From NCBI RefSeq assembly GCF_900142725.1, contig NZ_FRBW01000001.1:248001-312000 (forward strand): DNA of 64,000 nucleotides, read 5' to 3'. The position numbers and the translations under genes were made by a program. Each line of letters begins with the position of its first letter. The first letter of the stretch is position 1. The stretch is from Roseibium suaedae (GTDB lineage Bacteria; Pseudomonadota; Alphaproteobacteria; Rhizobiales; Stappiaceae). Below are positions 27,112 through 35,992 of the stretch, piece by piece. The notes beneath the pieces are model-generated. The model did not search any database. It was given only the letters and a program-made list of their open reading frames with translations, and was not told the DNA's origin.

Positions 27112-27759
27112 ATGATACCGGTGCTTCATTCCTATTTCCGCAGTTCCACCTCGTTCAGGCTGCGCGCTGCGCTGAACCTCAAGGGCATCGAAACGGAATA
27201 CCGGGCCCATCACTTGCGCCTTGGCGAGCAGCGCTCTCCCGGCTATCTCAAGCTCAATCCGCAAGGGCTGGTGCCCGCGCTTGAACTGCCGGATGGAACG
27301 GTACTGACCCAGTCGATGGCGATCATCGAATATCTGGACGAAACCGTTCCGGAGCCGCCGCTGCTGCCAAAGGAGCCTGTCGCACGGGCGCAGGCACGGG
27401 CAATGGCCCAGATGATCGCCTGTGAAATCCATCCATTGAACAACCTCAAGATCCTGACCTATCTGAAGACCGAATTCGGAGCAGGAGAAGAGGCTGTCGC
27501 GGTCTGGTTCCGGCATTGGGTGGCCGAAACGTTCGCCCCTCTGGAAAGCCTGTTGGCGAACCGGCCTGTCGCGCATGCCTATTGCTGTGGTGATACGCCG
27601 GGGCTTGCGGACATCTGCGTGGTGGCGCAGGTGACGAACAACAAGCGGTTTGCTGTCGATATGATGCCCTATCCGGTCATTTCCGCCATTTACGAACGCT
27701 GCATGGAACTGCCTGCCTTTCAGAAAGCAGCCCCTGCCAATCAGCCGGATGCGGAGTAG
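27112..27759 (+). CDS. maiA: Maleylacetoacetate isomerase (zeta-class GST)
   Basis: 215 residues, N-terminal thioredoxin-like and C-terminal helical GST domains. The zeta-class motif near residues 11-18 reads SSTSFRLR where the usual form is SSCSxRVR, so the conserved Cys is replaced by Thr; the catalytic Ser is kept. KLNPQGLVPALE and QSMAIIEYLDE follow. The enzyme isomerises maleylacetoacetate to fumarylacetoacetate in tyrosine and homogentisate degradation, using glutathione. hmgA and fahA are not adjacent, so a different zeta-GST role is possible. Confidence 0.85.
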   Translation: MIPVLHSYFRSSTSFRLRAALNLKGIETEYRAHHLRLGEQRSPGYLKLNPQGLVPALELPDGTVLTQSMAIIEYLDETVPEPPLLPKEPVARAQARAMAQMIACEIHPLNNLKILTYLKTEFGAGEEAVAVWFRHWVAETFAPLESLLANRPVAHAYCCGDTPGLADICVVAQVTNNKRFAVDMMPYPVISAIYERCMELPAFQKAAPANQPDAE

Positions 27760-27797
27760 GTTTCAGAGTTCCTGATAGAGGTATCATGTGCATGATA

Positions 27798-27925
27798 GTC
27801 ATCCCGGCCAAGCGGAGCGCGAGCCGGGACCGGTGAGCAGAACGCCTAACGATTGCGAAAGGCTGACTGTCGAGAGACTACGCCTCACCGGTCCCGCATC
27901 TTCGCTGCGCTGCGTGCGGGATGAC
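27798..27925. repeat. Nested palindromic intergenic repeat
   Basis: GTCATCCCG (27798-27806) at one end mirrors CGGGATGAC (27917-27925) at the other. Inside, CCGGGACCGGTGAG mirrors CTCACCGGTCCCG. The unit folds into a long interrupted hairpin. Similar CGGGATGAC-ended palindromes are known as dispersed intergenic repeats in several alphaproteobacteria; only this copy is in the window. Confidence 0.65.
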
Positions 27926-27960
27926 GAAGGGATGGGCTGGTCATCAAACTCGGCTCAGAC

Positions 27961-28722
27961 TTACCCGATGCCAAGAGCCTTGCGGACCACTGGGTCCTTG
28001 AGCGAGCAGTCTTCTCCCAGATATGCATCGCCTGCCTTGCCGCAGAGCCAGGCGATGGCCTGTCCGACCCAGTCCGGGTCGAGATGGGCCGTGGGGGCGA
28101 GGCGGCTGTAATCGTTGATGCCGGATGCGCGAATGCTGGCCTGCATGCCGGTTGCCACCGTGCCGGGGCTGAGGCCCAGGACGCGGATACCCTCTCTGCG
28201 CCATTCCAGGTCGGCCGAGCGGGTAAGGGACAGAACGGCCGCCTTGGAGGCACAATAGTGGCTCCAGCCCTCGATCGGCCGGCTTGCCGCCCCCGAGGAC
28301 AGGTTGATGATTGTTCCGGTTTTCTGCTCCAGCATGACGGGACCCGCTGCCCGCAGCCCGTGATAGACGCCCTTTATGTTGACGTCCGCCACCTTGGCCC
28401 AGGCGTCCGGATCGGATGTTTCCAGACGGCTGATAGGCTCGATCAGCCCTGCGTTATTAATGAGAATATCGAGACGCCCGGTCACTGCCAGAGCCGCACG
28501 GACGGCAGCTTCCACATCGGCGAACCGGGAGACGTCGCAGGCAAGGGCATGGGCACGGCCGCCGTCGGCGGTGATTGCTTCGGCGACGGGCTCTACGGCT
28601 TCCTGGGTGCGGGCGGTCAGGAACACGGTCGCGCCGCTGGCAGCAAGGTGGCGGGCGGTAGCCGCGCCGATGCCACGGCTTGCTCCGGTGATCAGGGCAG
28701 TCTTGCCGGAAAGGTCAGTCAC
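27961..28722 (-). CDS. Short-chain dehydrogenase/reductase
   Basis: 253 residues, classical SDR. Cofactor motif TGASRGIG (residues 14-21), NNAG near residue 90, catalytic Ser in NLSSGAAS and Tyr-Lys in SHYCASK, then LSPGTVATGM. The substrate cannot be read; no linked pathway gene is adjacent. Downstream lies the palindromic repeat. Confidence 0.9.
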   Translation of the reverse strand: MTDLSGKTALITGASRGIGAATARHLAASGATVFLTARTQEAVEPVAEAITADGGRAHALACDVSRFADVEAAVRAALAVTGRLDILINNAGLIEPISRLETSDPDAWAKVADVNIKGVYHGLRAAGPVMLEQKTGTIINLSSGAASRPIEGWSHYCASKAAVLSLTRSADLEWRREGIRVLGLSPGTVATGMQASIRASGINDYSRLAPTAHLDPDWVGQAIAWLCGKAGDAYLGEDCSLKDPVVRKALGIG

Positions 28723-28861
28723 GCCAGATACTCCAAAGAACGATAGAATTGCCGGGCTTGCGGTTCGAACACCCGTACCAGGTCATTATCTTGCTGATAT
28801 TTTTCAGGGGTAAAGAACTATTCCGCTATGTGCGGGCAACTCATTTTGTCATGGTCTTTTT

Positions 28862-29647
28862 ATGAGTGAAGCAATGTCCCCTTTGAGGCAGAGGCTGAGA
28901 GGTCTCTATTTCGGCGAAACACGGGAAGCAAGGATCTGGCGCTATGCCATCCTGGCTTTTGATATCCTCACCATTCTCTATTTCATCGTTTCATCGATGG
29001 TCGATCCTGACCGGGTCCATCATGAGTTGGACTATGTGATTGCGGCCATTCTGGCTGCCGACTACATCGGCCGTCTCCTGGCATCGGACAGGCCTATGCG
29101 CCACGCGATGGAATTTGTGTCGCTGGCCGATCTCGTGGTGATCGTGTCCCTCCTCGTTCCCGCTATTCTGGAGAATTTCGGCTTCCTGCGCGTGGTGCGG
29201 ATGTTGCGGCTGCTGCGGTCCTATCATCTGCTCAAGGAACTCAGAAGTTCCTCCGCCTGGTTCAAGCGGAACGAGGAAATCATTCACTCCGGCCTGAACC
29301 TGTCGGTGTTCATTTTCGTGGTGACCGCGATTGTCTATGTGGTCGAGCATGACCGTAACGCTTCGATCAACAATTACCTTGATGCGCTCTATTTCACCGT
29401 GACCACCCTGACCACGACGGGCTTCGGGGACATCACCATGACCGACAGCATGGGACGGCTCCTCACGGTCGCGATCATGATCTTCGGCGTGGCCCTGTTC
29501 CTGCGCCTGGTTCAGACAATTTTCCGTCCTGCCAAGGTGAAGGTCCCCTGTCCGGATTGCGGTCTCTCCCGGCATGATCCGGATGCGGTGCATTGCAAAC
29601 ATTGCGGCAAGGTTCTGAACATTCCGACCGAGGGCGAGTGGAGCTGA
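28862..29647 (+). CDS. Voltage-gated-type potassium channel with C-terminal zinc ribbon
   Basis: 261 residues with six transmembrane segments. The S4-like helix FLRVVRMLRLLRSYHLL has Arg at every third position (110, 113, 116, 119). The pore has the selectivity filter TTTGFGD (184-190), a variant of TVGYGD. After S6 a short tail holds CPDCG...CKHCG (Cys230, 233, 245, 248), a treble-clef/zinc-ribbon pair instead of an RCK domain. It probably conducts K+ across the inner membrane, possibly with metal or redox sensing by the tail, which is inference. An ATG 12 bases in is an alternative start. Confidence 0.85.
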   Translation: MSEAMSPLRQRLRGLYFGETREARIWRYAILAFDILTILYFIVSSMVDPDRVHHELDYVIAAILAADYIGRLLASDRPMRHAMEFVSLADLVVIVSLLVPAILENFGFLRVVRMLRLLRSYHLLKELRSSSAWFKRNEEIIHSGLNLSVFIFVVTAIVYVVEHDRNASINNYLDALYFTVTTLTTTGFGDITMTDSMGRLLTVAIMIFGVALFLRLVQTIFRPAKVKVPCPDCGLSRHDPDAVHCKHCGKVLNIPTEGEWS

Positions 29648-29726
29648 GCTCCGGCCGATGACATGTCTTTCACCGCAACGTGTTGGGTCTGCCCTTTCTG
29701 ACTGTTGACCCGGAAGAGCTGCCGGG

Positions 29727-29744
29727 GTCAGGTGCTGACCTGAC
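29727..29744. promoter_or_regulatory. Inverted repeat upstream of the ThDP enzyme gene
   Basis: GTCAGGT, 4-base spacer GCTG, ACCTGAC: a perfect 7-bp dyad ending 30 bases before the ATG at 29775. Could be an operator or an RNA hairpin near the start; no regulator is identified. Confidence 0.4.
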
Positions 29745-29774
29745 ACAGACAGGTATGGGAAGACAGGCATCGTC

Positions 29775-31418
29775 ATGACTTCAGGCGCAGATTCGGGCAG
29801 CATCACCGGCGCGGATATCATTGCAGGCAAGCTGCATGCGGCGGGGTGCCGTCACGCTTTCGGCATTCCGGGCGGAGAGGTTCTGGCGCTCATGGGGGCA
29901 CTGGATCAGGCGGGCCTGCGTTTCGTGCTGGTGAAGCACGAGAATGCCGGTGGCTTCATGGCCGAGGGCGGTTGGCATGCGGACGGCGCGCCCGGTGTGC
30001 TTTTGGCAACGCTTGGTCCAGGTGCTGCCAATGCGGTCAATGTGGTTGCAAATGCCTGGCAGGACCGGGTGCCTCTGATCTTCCTGACCGGCTGTGTCAG
30101 TGGCGCCGAGGCGGAGAGCTACACCCATCAGGTCTTCGATCACCAGCAGATGCTGCGGCCCATCGTGAAGGCGAGCTTCCGGGCGGAGCTTGGCGTACTG
30201 GACGTCATGATGGAAAAGGCCATTGCCATTGCTCTGGATGGCCAGCCAGGTCCCGTTCACATCGATGTGCCGATCTCCGTTGCCGAGGCGCAAACCAGCG
30301 AGCCCTGGTCGAGCACCCCCTTGCCGGGGCCTGCTATCCTCGCTCCGGCTCCGGGGCCAGCCTTGCAGCAGGCACTGACCCTTTTTGCAGGCGCCAAACG
30401 GCCGATTGCGATCGCAGGCGTCGATGCGGTGAATGAGGGGGCAGGGCCGGAGATTACCGCTTTTTGCCGGAAGTTCTCCATTCCGCTGGTGACCAGCTAC
30501 AAGGGCAAAGGTCTGTTGGAAGAGACAGACCCGCTGGCGCTGGGCGGGGCAGGATTGTCTCCCAAGGCGGACGGAATTCTCCTGCCGCTGATCAACCAGA
30601 GCGATTGCATCCTGCTGTTGGGCTATGACCCGATCGAGATGCGGATCAACTGGCGCAACCCCTGGCCGGAGACGGCAGCTGTCATTGACGTTGCACCGGT
30701 GCTGCGGACCCACGGCATGCACAAGTCTAGCGTTGCCCTCCGCAGTTCCGTGGTCCCTGCATTGGATATGCTGACTGCGGCGCGAAGCGTAGAGGCCCTG
30801 TCCTGGCCGGATGGGGAGCCGGAGCGGGCTCGGGCCGCGCTCGAAGTGGCCTTCGCGCCGGAAGCCTCCGGCTGGGGGCCCGCAACGGTCTTCCATACGC
30901 TCAATCAGGTTCTGCCGCCTGAAACCGTTGCGACGGCGGATAGCGGTGCGCACCGCATTCTGGTCAGCCAGATCTGGCGCAGCCATTCGCCCCGGGGAAT
31001 GCTGCAGTCCTCGGCGCTGTGCACCATGGGATGCGCCGTGCCGCTGGCAATGGGGCACCGGCTGATCGATGCGGACAAGGCGCCGGTTGTTGCATTTGTT
31101 GGCGATGCCGGGCTGGAAATGTGCCTTGGCGAATTGTCGACCCTCCGGGATCTGCAGATCCCGGTGATCATCTGCGTCCTGGTGGACCGCTGCCTGTCCC
31201 TGATCGAACTCAAGCAGCGCGCCAGCCAAAGGCTTACCGTCGGGGTCGGGTTCGGCGAGACGGATTTTGTCGCAGTTGCGCAAGCCTATGGCGGAACTGG
31301 CGTCTGGGTGGAAGATGCAGCCACTCTGACCAAGGCCGCTGAGGAGGCTCTGGCGCGCCCTGGCTTTACCCTTCTGGCCTGCCGGATCTCCGACAGGGCT
31401 TATGACGGGCGGCTTTGA
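29775..31418 (+). CDS. Thiamine-diphosphate-dependent enzyme (acetolactate-synthase-like)
   Basis: 547 residues with the three-domain ThDP architecture: the N-terminal Pyr domain with the catalytic Glu in LVKHENAGGFMAEG, a central domain, and the C-terminal PP domain with VGDAGLEMCLGELSTLRDLQIPVIICVLVD (a GDG motif read as GDA). Members decarboxylate 2-oxo acids; acetolactate, oxalyl-CoA, sulfoacetaldehyde or benzoylformate types are all possible. No regulatory subunit is adjacent. The last 19 bases overlap the 3' end of the convergent sulfatase-family gene. Its position against a phosphonate operon hints at, but does not prove, a role with C2 aldehydes or oxo acids. Confidence 0.85.
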   Translation: MTSGADSGSITGADIIAGKLHAAGCRHAFGIPGGEVLALMGALDQAGLRFVLVKHENAGGFMAEGGWHADGAPGVLLATLGPGAANAVNVVANAWQDRVPLIFLTGCVSGAEAESYTHQVFDHQQMLRPIVKASFRAELGVLDVMMEKAIAIALDGQPGPVHIDVPISVAEAQTSEPWSSTPLPGPAILAPAPGPALQQALTLFAGAKRPIAIAGVDAVNEGAGPEITAFCRKFSIPLVTSYKGKGLLEETDPLALGGAGLSPKADGILLPLINQSDCILLLGYDPIEMRINWRNPWPETAAVIDVAPVLRTHGMHKSSVALRSSVVPALDMLTAARSVEALSWPDGEPERARAALEVAFAPEASGWGPATVFHTLNQVLPPETVATADSGAHRILVSQIWRSHSPRGMLQSSALCTMGCAVPLAMGHRLIDADKAPVVAFVGDAGLEMCLGELSTLRDLQIPVIICVLVDRCLSLIELKQRASQRLTVGVGFGETDFVAVAQAYGGTGVWVEDAATLTKAAEEALARPGFTLLACRISDRAYDGRL

Positions 31419-32926
31419 GGCGGTTCCGGATAGAACTCCCAGACCAGTTTTTGCGAGAGTGTCTCGTCATTAAGCCGCATGCGAGTGCTGAGCAGCCGGC
31501 TCTGGCAGTCCATCAACACGTCCCGGTGTGCCGGATCATCTGCGAGGTTCTGATGCCTCTCTGCGGCGCCGGTCTTCATCAGCACCGGCGGCAACGTCGG
31601 ACAATGGACATAGAGCCAGTCCTGTGTCTGCAGGCACAGGACGGACAGTCCACTCTTCGCGCCTTCTTCGATGCCTTCCGGTCGGACAGCGAGATTGCGG
31701 AAGTCATATTCAAAGACGGCGCTGGTCCGGGAGGCCTCAGGAGCCTCGCCTTGCAGGATCGGCAGAAGGGACTGACCATCGGGAGCATGTTCCGGGGCAA
31801 TGCCCATGAGCGCTGCCAGCGTTGGAAAGATATCCGTGGCGGAGGTGAAGGCCTCACAGGTCTGGCCAGCTTTGGCCCCCGGCAGGCGGATCACCAGCGG
31901 GATGTGGTAGCTCTGCGGGTAGAACCCACCTTTTCCGAGCATCCAGTGGTCGCCCATCATCTCCGCATGGTCGGAGGTGAAGAAGATGACCGTGTCTTCA
32001 TCCATGCCGGAGGTTCGAAGCCCCTCCAGCAGCCTGCCGAGCTGGGTGTCCACTTCTGAGATCATGCCATGATAGAGTGCCCGGATGCGCTTGAGGTCGC
32101 GGCGGCCGAGATCCCTGACCAGACCATCTGCTCCGGGAATATGGCTTGAGATCTTCTGGGTATGCTGCAGCGCTTTGACCAGCGGATGGAAGGCTGCTTC
32201 CTCTCCGGCCGTCTCCGTACCTTCAAATCCCGCGTCGTCCTCCGGATCATAGAGGGTGTTATAGGGGGCAGGCGCACAAAGCGGCGGGTGAGGCCGCAGG
32301 AACGAGACATGGGCAAACCAGGGCTGGCCTGTCTCCTGACCTGCCAGCCAGTCCAGGAATTTGTCCGTCAGGAATGCAGTCTGGGTTTCATTCGCACCAT
32401 ATTTTGCCGGTTTCAGCGAAACGCGTTCGCCAGGCTCCGTTTCGACGTGGTGGATTGCCGCCAGGTCTTCCTCGCCATAGCCGCGCTCCTTCAGCCAATT
32501 CAGCCAGGGTCCATCGTCTTCCGGCAGGATCTGGCCGACTTCAAAGCCCGGCAGAACGCCTTCATAGGTCAAAAGCGCCGGATCTTCGGGGGCGAGGCGC
32601 CGTGGGTCCGGTGCCGTATCCGTGTAGCCGAAGAGCGTCGGCCGGTAACCGGCGCGCCGGGCGGCCAGAGCTATCGTGTCAAAGCGCGCATCCAGAGGCG
32701 ATCCGTTCCAGATCACCCGGTGGTTCATCTGATAAAGGCCGGTGTAAAGCGATGCCCGTGCCGGAGAGCAGGGGGCCGTTGCCGCGAAATGGCGGGTGAA
32801 AAGGGTGCCTTGCTTTGCCAGCGCATCCACATTCGGCGTCTTGAGGGTGGGATGCCCGGCACAGCCGAGACTGTCTCCACGCCACTGGTCAGCCGTGATC
32901 AGCAGAATGTTCGGCCGCCGCGTCAT
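31400..32926 (-). CDS. Sulfatase-superfamily hydrolase, probably phosphonate monoester hydrolase/phosphodiesterase
   Basis: 508 residues of the alkaline phosphatase/sulfatase fold. NILLITADQWRGD carries metal ligands, and APCSPARASLYTGLYQMNHR carries the Cys that is converted to formylglycine (CSPAR). ATSDHAEMMGDHWMLGKGGFY-like segments supply further metal ligands (here FTSDHAEMMGDHWMLGK). MNHR...PLDAR...GYTDTAPDPR matches phosphonate monoester hydrolases of Rhizobium from memory better than typical arylsulfatases. It overlaps phnX by four bases and is the last gene of the phosphonate operon. This suggests cleavage of a phosphonate or phosphate ester to feed PhnX. Activity needs a formylglycine-generating enzyme, not in view. 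Confidence 0.82.
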   Translation of the reverse strand: MTRRPNILLITADQWRGDSLGCAGHPTLKTPNVDALAKQGTLFTRHFAATAPCSPARASLYTGLYQMNHRVIWNGSPLDARFDTIALAARRAGYRPTLFGYTDTAPDPRRLAPEDPALLTYEGVLPGFEVGQILPEDDGPWLNWLKERGYGEEDLAAIHHVETEPGERVSLKPAKYGANETQTAFLTDKFLDWLAGQETGQPWFAHVSFLRPHPPLCAPAPYNTLYDPEDDAGFEGTETAGEEAAFHPLVKALQHTQKISSHIPGADGLVRDLGRRDLKRIRALYHGMISEVDTQLGRLLEGLRTSGMDEDTVIFFTSDHAEMMGDHWMLGKGGFYPQSYHIPLVIRLPGAKAGQTCEAFTSATDIFPTLAALMGIAPEHAPDGQSLLPILQGEAPEASRTSAVFEYDFRNLAVRPEGIEEGAKSGLSVLCLQTQDWLYVHCPTLPPVLMKTGAAERHQNLADDPAHRDVLMDCQSRLLSTRMRLNDETLSQKLVWEFYPEPPQSRPS

Positions 32927-33705
32927 CGCGTCTCCAGGCTTTCGATCAGAGCGGGCAGATCGGCAACCGTGTCGATGACATGGTCGGCGCCTGCTGCCTT
33001 CAACTGGGCGGTCGCATAAAGCCGGAGTGCGTCGACCGCTTCCGGCGGCAGGCTTGCCAGCTCTTCCGGGGTCTTGCCCGCGTAATTGCCCGACAGAGCC
33101 AGGCCAACCGTCACACAGCCGGCAGCGACGCCCTCTGCAATGCCAGGTTCAGTGTCGTCCACCTTGATCACGGCGCTGGGCGGGTAGACAGCCAGATCCA
33201 CGAAACACTGATACATGCCGAGAGGACCGGGCCGTCCTTCTGCCAGATCATCGGCACAGATCAGATTGTCCGGCTCATAGCCCTGGGCCGCTGCAACAGG
33301 CAGAACCCTCTCCATGATCGACCTCGTGTAGCCTGTTGTGGAGCCGATCTTCATGCCTCGGCTCCGCAGCCATCGCACGGTGTCGAGGGCTCCGGGGACC
33401 AGTGATGCATAATCTGCGACCACGTCCTCGTTCATTGGCACGAAGATCTTGTAGACCGCGTCTACATCCTCGTCCTGTGGCAATTGCCCGAAGGTTTGCT
33501 TCCATTGGGCCGCGATGTCCGGGTCATTCATCATGGCCCGGATATGATGCCATTTCGGCGCTCCCATCGGGGCCCGGGCCTGTTCGATGGTCGCAGTGAT
33601 GCCGAACTTTGCGAAGGCCTTCACGAAAACGCCCATGGGCGCAAAGGACCCGAAGTCGATCATGGTTCCGGCCCAGTCGAAGACGACAGCCTTGAATTTG
33701 GTCAT
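32923..33705 (-). CDS. phnX: Phosphonoacetaldehyde hydrolase
   Basis: 260 residues of the HAD superfamily. DWAGTMIDFG (Asp10 nucleophile) and the Schiff-base lysine in MGAPKWHHIR (Lys51) are diagnostic, with TTGYTRSIM and KVDDTEPGIAEG as later HAD motifs. It cleaves phosphonoacetaldehyde to acetaldehyde and phosphate, the second step of 2-aminoethylphosphonate breakdown. It overlaps both neighbours by four bases (ATGA). No phnW transaminase is present; the TIGR03364-type oxidoreductase upstream probably supplies the aldehyde. Confidence 0.94.
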   Translation of the reverse strand: MTKFKAVVFDWAGTMIDFGSFAPMGVFVKAFAKFGITATIEQARAPMGAPKWHHIRAMMNDPDIAAQWKQTFGQLPQDEDVDAVYKIFVPMNEDVVADYASLVPGALDTVRWLRSRGMKIGSTTGYTRSIMERVLPVAAAQGYEPDNLICADDLAEGRPGPLGMYQCFVDLAVYPPSAVIKVDDTEPGIAEGVAAGCVTVGLALSGNYAGKTPEELASLPPEAVDALRLYATAQLKAAGADHVIDTVADLPALIESLETR

Positions 33706-34844
33706 GCGGCGGCTCCCTTGCCGAACAGATCTGAAATTGTTTCCTCGCCAATGGCGAAGGCCGTCGAGGCTCCGCAGCCTGCCGTGACGATGACGATGCG
33801 GGTGGCCTCGTCTGGCGCGTCGGTGAAGCGCCAGCGGTCGGCTGCAGAGGCATAGGTCCCGATCCAGCTCTCACTGATCTGATAGGGGCCAAGATCCAGG
33901 ACCGCGTCCATTTCCTCAAGGATAAGTTCGTTGACCCGTTTGTGCAGGAACGGGTCGGGTGTTGGCGAATAATGGTGGCTGTCGCCGACGACCAGGCTGC
34001 CATCCGCAGATTGCACCACGATCAGGTGAACGCCATTTTCGCGCAGCTCCGCCTGTTCCCTGTCGAGGCGCTGTTTCAGGGCTTTTGCTTCTGGAAGTTC
34101 CGCATAGCCAAGATAACGGGCAAGGCCGAGGTCGGACATGACAGCCGTGCCAAGGGTCATGGGGGCCTTCGGCGCAAGCCTGAGCATCTGCAGCTTGCAG
34201 CGGGTGACCTCGAATGGAGCAATCCGGCTTGCGAAAAGTCCGCTAAAATCATCGCCGGGGCAAATGACAACGGTTTCCGCATGGACCTTTCCCCGGGATG
34301 TCTCGAGCTTCGGTGCTTCGACCGACGTGACGCTCGTCTGCCAGAGAAAGGCAACGCCGAACTGCTCTTCCAGCCAGGCGGCCAGCCGGGGTAGGGCGTC
34401 GCGGGATTCAACGCGCAGTTCATGGGGCGAATAGAGCGCCGCCGTGATTGTTTCCTCCCGCAGGCAAGGGGAGAGAGCCTTTGCCTCCTTGGGAGACATC
34501 CGCCGGCAGCCTTCGGCCATGGGGGTCTGAAGAAAGGCATCTATCACGGCTTCGGCCTCGGGCCGCCGGGCGGTCATGGTCAGGCCCTGATGCAGCACGG
34601 GGATGCGGGCAGCTTCCGAGACCTCTGCCCAGACGGCCCGGCTTCGCCAGGCCTTTTCCCAGCAGTCTCCTGCCTGCTGGCCGGTGACAGTCACGAAGCC
34701 GAAATTGCGGATCGAGGCGCCATTGGCTGCCGCGTCCCGGTCAATCACCACCACGGATTTGCCAAGCCTTGCGGCGGCCAGGGCATGGGCGAGGCCGACA
34801 ATTCCAGCGCCGACAACGGCAAGGTCATAATGGGGGTGAGCCAT
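33702..34844 (-). CDS. FAD-dependent amine oxidoreductase, TIGR03364 type (phosphonate-linked)
   Basis: 380 residues of the glycine/D-amino-acid oxidase family. The dinucleotide motif VVGAGIVGLAHALAAARLGKSVVVID is at the N-terminus, and IVIVTAGCGASTAFAIGEETI near the end. The TIGR03364 subfamily is repeatedly found beside phnX. It is thought to oxidise 2-aminoethylphosphonate or its N-methyl form to phosphonoacetaldehyde, replacing PhnW. The direct 4-base overlap with phnX supports that here. First gene of the minus-strand operon, with a perfect palindrome about 100 bases upstream. Confidence 0.87.
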   Translation of the reverse strand: MAHPHYDLAVVGAGIVGLAHALAAARLGKSVVVIDRDAAANGASIRNFGFVTVTGQQAGDCWEKAWRSRAVWAEVSEAARIPVLHQGLTMTARRPEAEAVIDAFLQTPMAEGCRRMSPKEAKALSPCLREETITAALYSPHELRVESRDALPRLAAWLEEQFGVAFLWQTSVTSVEAPKLETSRGKVHAETVVICPGDDFSGLFASRIAPFEVTRCKLQMLRLAPKAPMTLGTAVMSDLGLARYLGYAELPEAKALKQRLDREQAELRENGVHLIVVQSADGSLVVGDSHHYSPTPDPFLHKRVNELILEEMDAVLDLGPYQISESWIGTYASAADRWRFTDAPDEATRIVIVTAGCGASTAFAIGEETISDLFGKGAAA

Positions 34845-34942
34845 GAGGACGAGATCCCTCGGGATGTGAAAGGTCCAGCCCGGAGGACTGGTGAGGAGAA
34901 GCTACGATGGCAGGCGGAATGTTTGTATCGAATTCTTATAAC

Positions 34943-34959
34943 TATAGCTTCTAGCTATA
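34943..34959. promoter_or_regulatory. Perfect palindrome between the phosphonate operon and panC (candidate operator)
   Basis: TATAGCT-TCT-AGCTATA, a 7-bp perfect dyad in an AT-rich stretch (TTATAACTATAG...CTATAATTT) within otherwise GC-rich DNA. It is 99 bases before the oxidoreductase start. The shape fits a GntR/LysR-type operator; no regulator gene is adjacent. Confidence 0.5.
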
Positions 34960-35085
34960 ATTTCGGATCAGGCGACCGCGCTGCACAATTTCCCGCTGGA
35001 CCCGCCCGGCGCGGAGGCGATAAGTACTTTGCTCAAGAAAAGGGTCCGGGAGCGTTGCTTACACAGGACCCATGGGAAGGACGCC

Positions 35086-35931
35086 ATGCAGATTTGTGCA
35101 AGGAAACAGGAAGTGCGCGACCGGGTGACCGGCCTGCGCCGCCAGGGGCAGACCGTCGGTCTGGTGCCAACCATGGGTTTTCTCCATGAAGGGCATCTTT
35201 CACTGGTGCGGGAGGCCGCGCGCCGGACGGACCGTGTGATCGTCTCCATCTTCGTCAATCCGACCCAGTTTGGTCCCAATGAGGATCTGACGACTTATCC
35301 GCGTGATCCGGAAGGTGATCTGGCAAAGCTCCGGGCCGAAGGGGTCGACGCGGTCTTCATGCCAGATGTGGAAGAGATGTACGGTGCCCGCGGCGATACG
35401 TTCGTCGAGGTGCCGGGGCTCTCGGGCGTGCTTCAAGGCGCGCTCCGGCCGGGGCATTTCCGCGGCGTCTCGACCGTCGTGACCAAGCTCTTCAACATCG
35501 TGCAGCCGGACGTCGCCGTCTTTGGCGAGAAGGATTTCCAGCAACTGGCCATCATCCGCCAGATGGTGCGTGATCTGGACATGCCGCTGCAGGTCGTGGG
35601 TCATCCGACGGTCCGTGAAGAAGACGGTCTCGCCATGTCGTCTCGCAACGTGCGTCTTGCACCTGAGCACCGGGCGGAGGCTCCGGCCTTGAGCCGGTCT
35701 CTGGCTGCAGCAGCGGAGCTCGCGGCTTCCCGCCCCGATATTGCCGGGCTTGAAAGCGCCATCCGCGTGGTTCTGGCCGAAGCACCTGGCGGCAAGGTCG
35801 AAAGTGTCGATATCCGCGACGCGGCAACCCTTGCTCCCCTGACCGGCAAGCTGGACCGGGAAGCCGTGGTTCTGCTCGCTGTGCGGTTCGGACCGGTGCT
35901 CCTGATCGACCAGCGTGTCATCGCCCCTTGA
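35086..35931 (+). CDS. panC: Pantothenate synthetase
   Basis: 281 residues; joins pantoate and beta-alanine with ATP, the last step of vitamin B5 synthesis. The nucleotidyl-transferase motif [15 protein letters not shown] contains the HxGH pair. [42 protein letters not shown] and AMSSRN follow. ATG at 35086 has GGAAGGA upstream; an earlier in-frame start 57 bases away lacks support. panB follows 61 bases later on the same strand. Confidence 0.96.
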   Translation: MQICARKQEVRDRVTGLRRQGQTVGLVPTMGFLHEGHLSLVREAARRTDRVIVSIFVNPTQFGPNEDLTTYPRDPEGDLAKLRAEGVDAVFMPDVEEMYGARGDTFVEVPGLSGVLQGALRPGHFRGVSTVVTKLFNIVQPDVAVFGEKDFQQLAIIRQMVRDLDMPLQVVGHPTVREEDGLAMSSRNVRLAPEHRAEAPALSRSLAAAAELAASRPDIAGLESAIRVVLAEAPGGKVESVDIRDAATLAPLTGKLDREAVVLLAVRFGPVLLIDQRVIAP

Positions 35932-35992
35932 ATTTCCTGTGGTCCGGAAGCACCGGGCCGCTGCCCAGGCACACTTGCTGAAAGGAAACGCC

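Noticed and set aside
29781-31283. Long antisense open frame across the ThDP enzyme
   Set aside because: The sense frame has full ThDP motifs; the antisense product has no recognisable domain.
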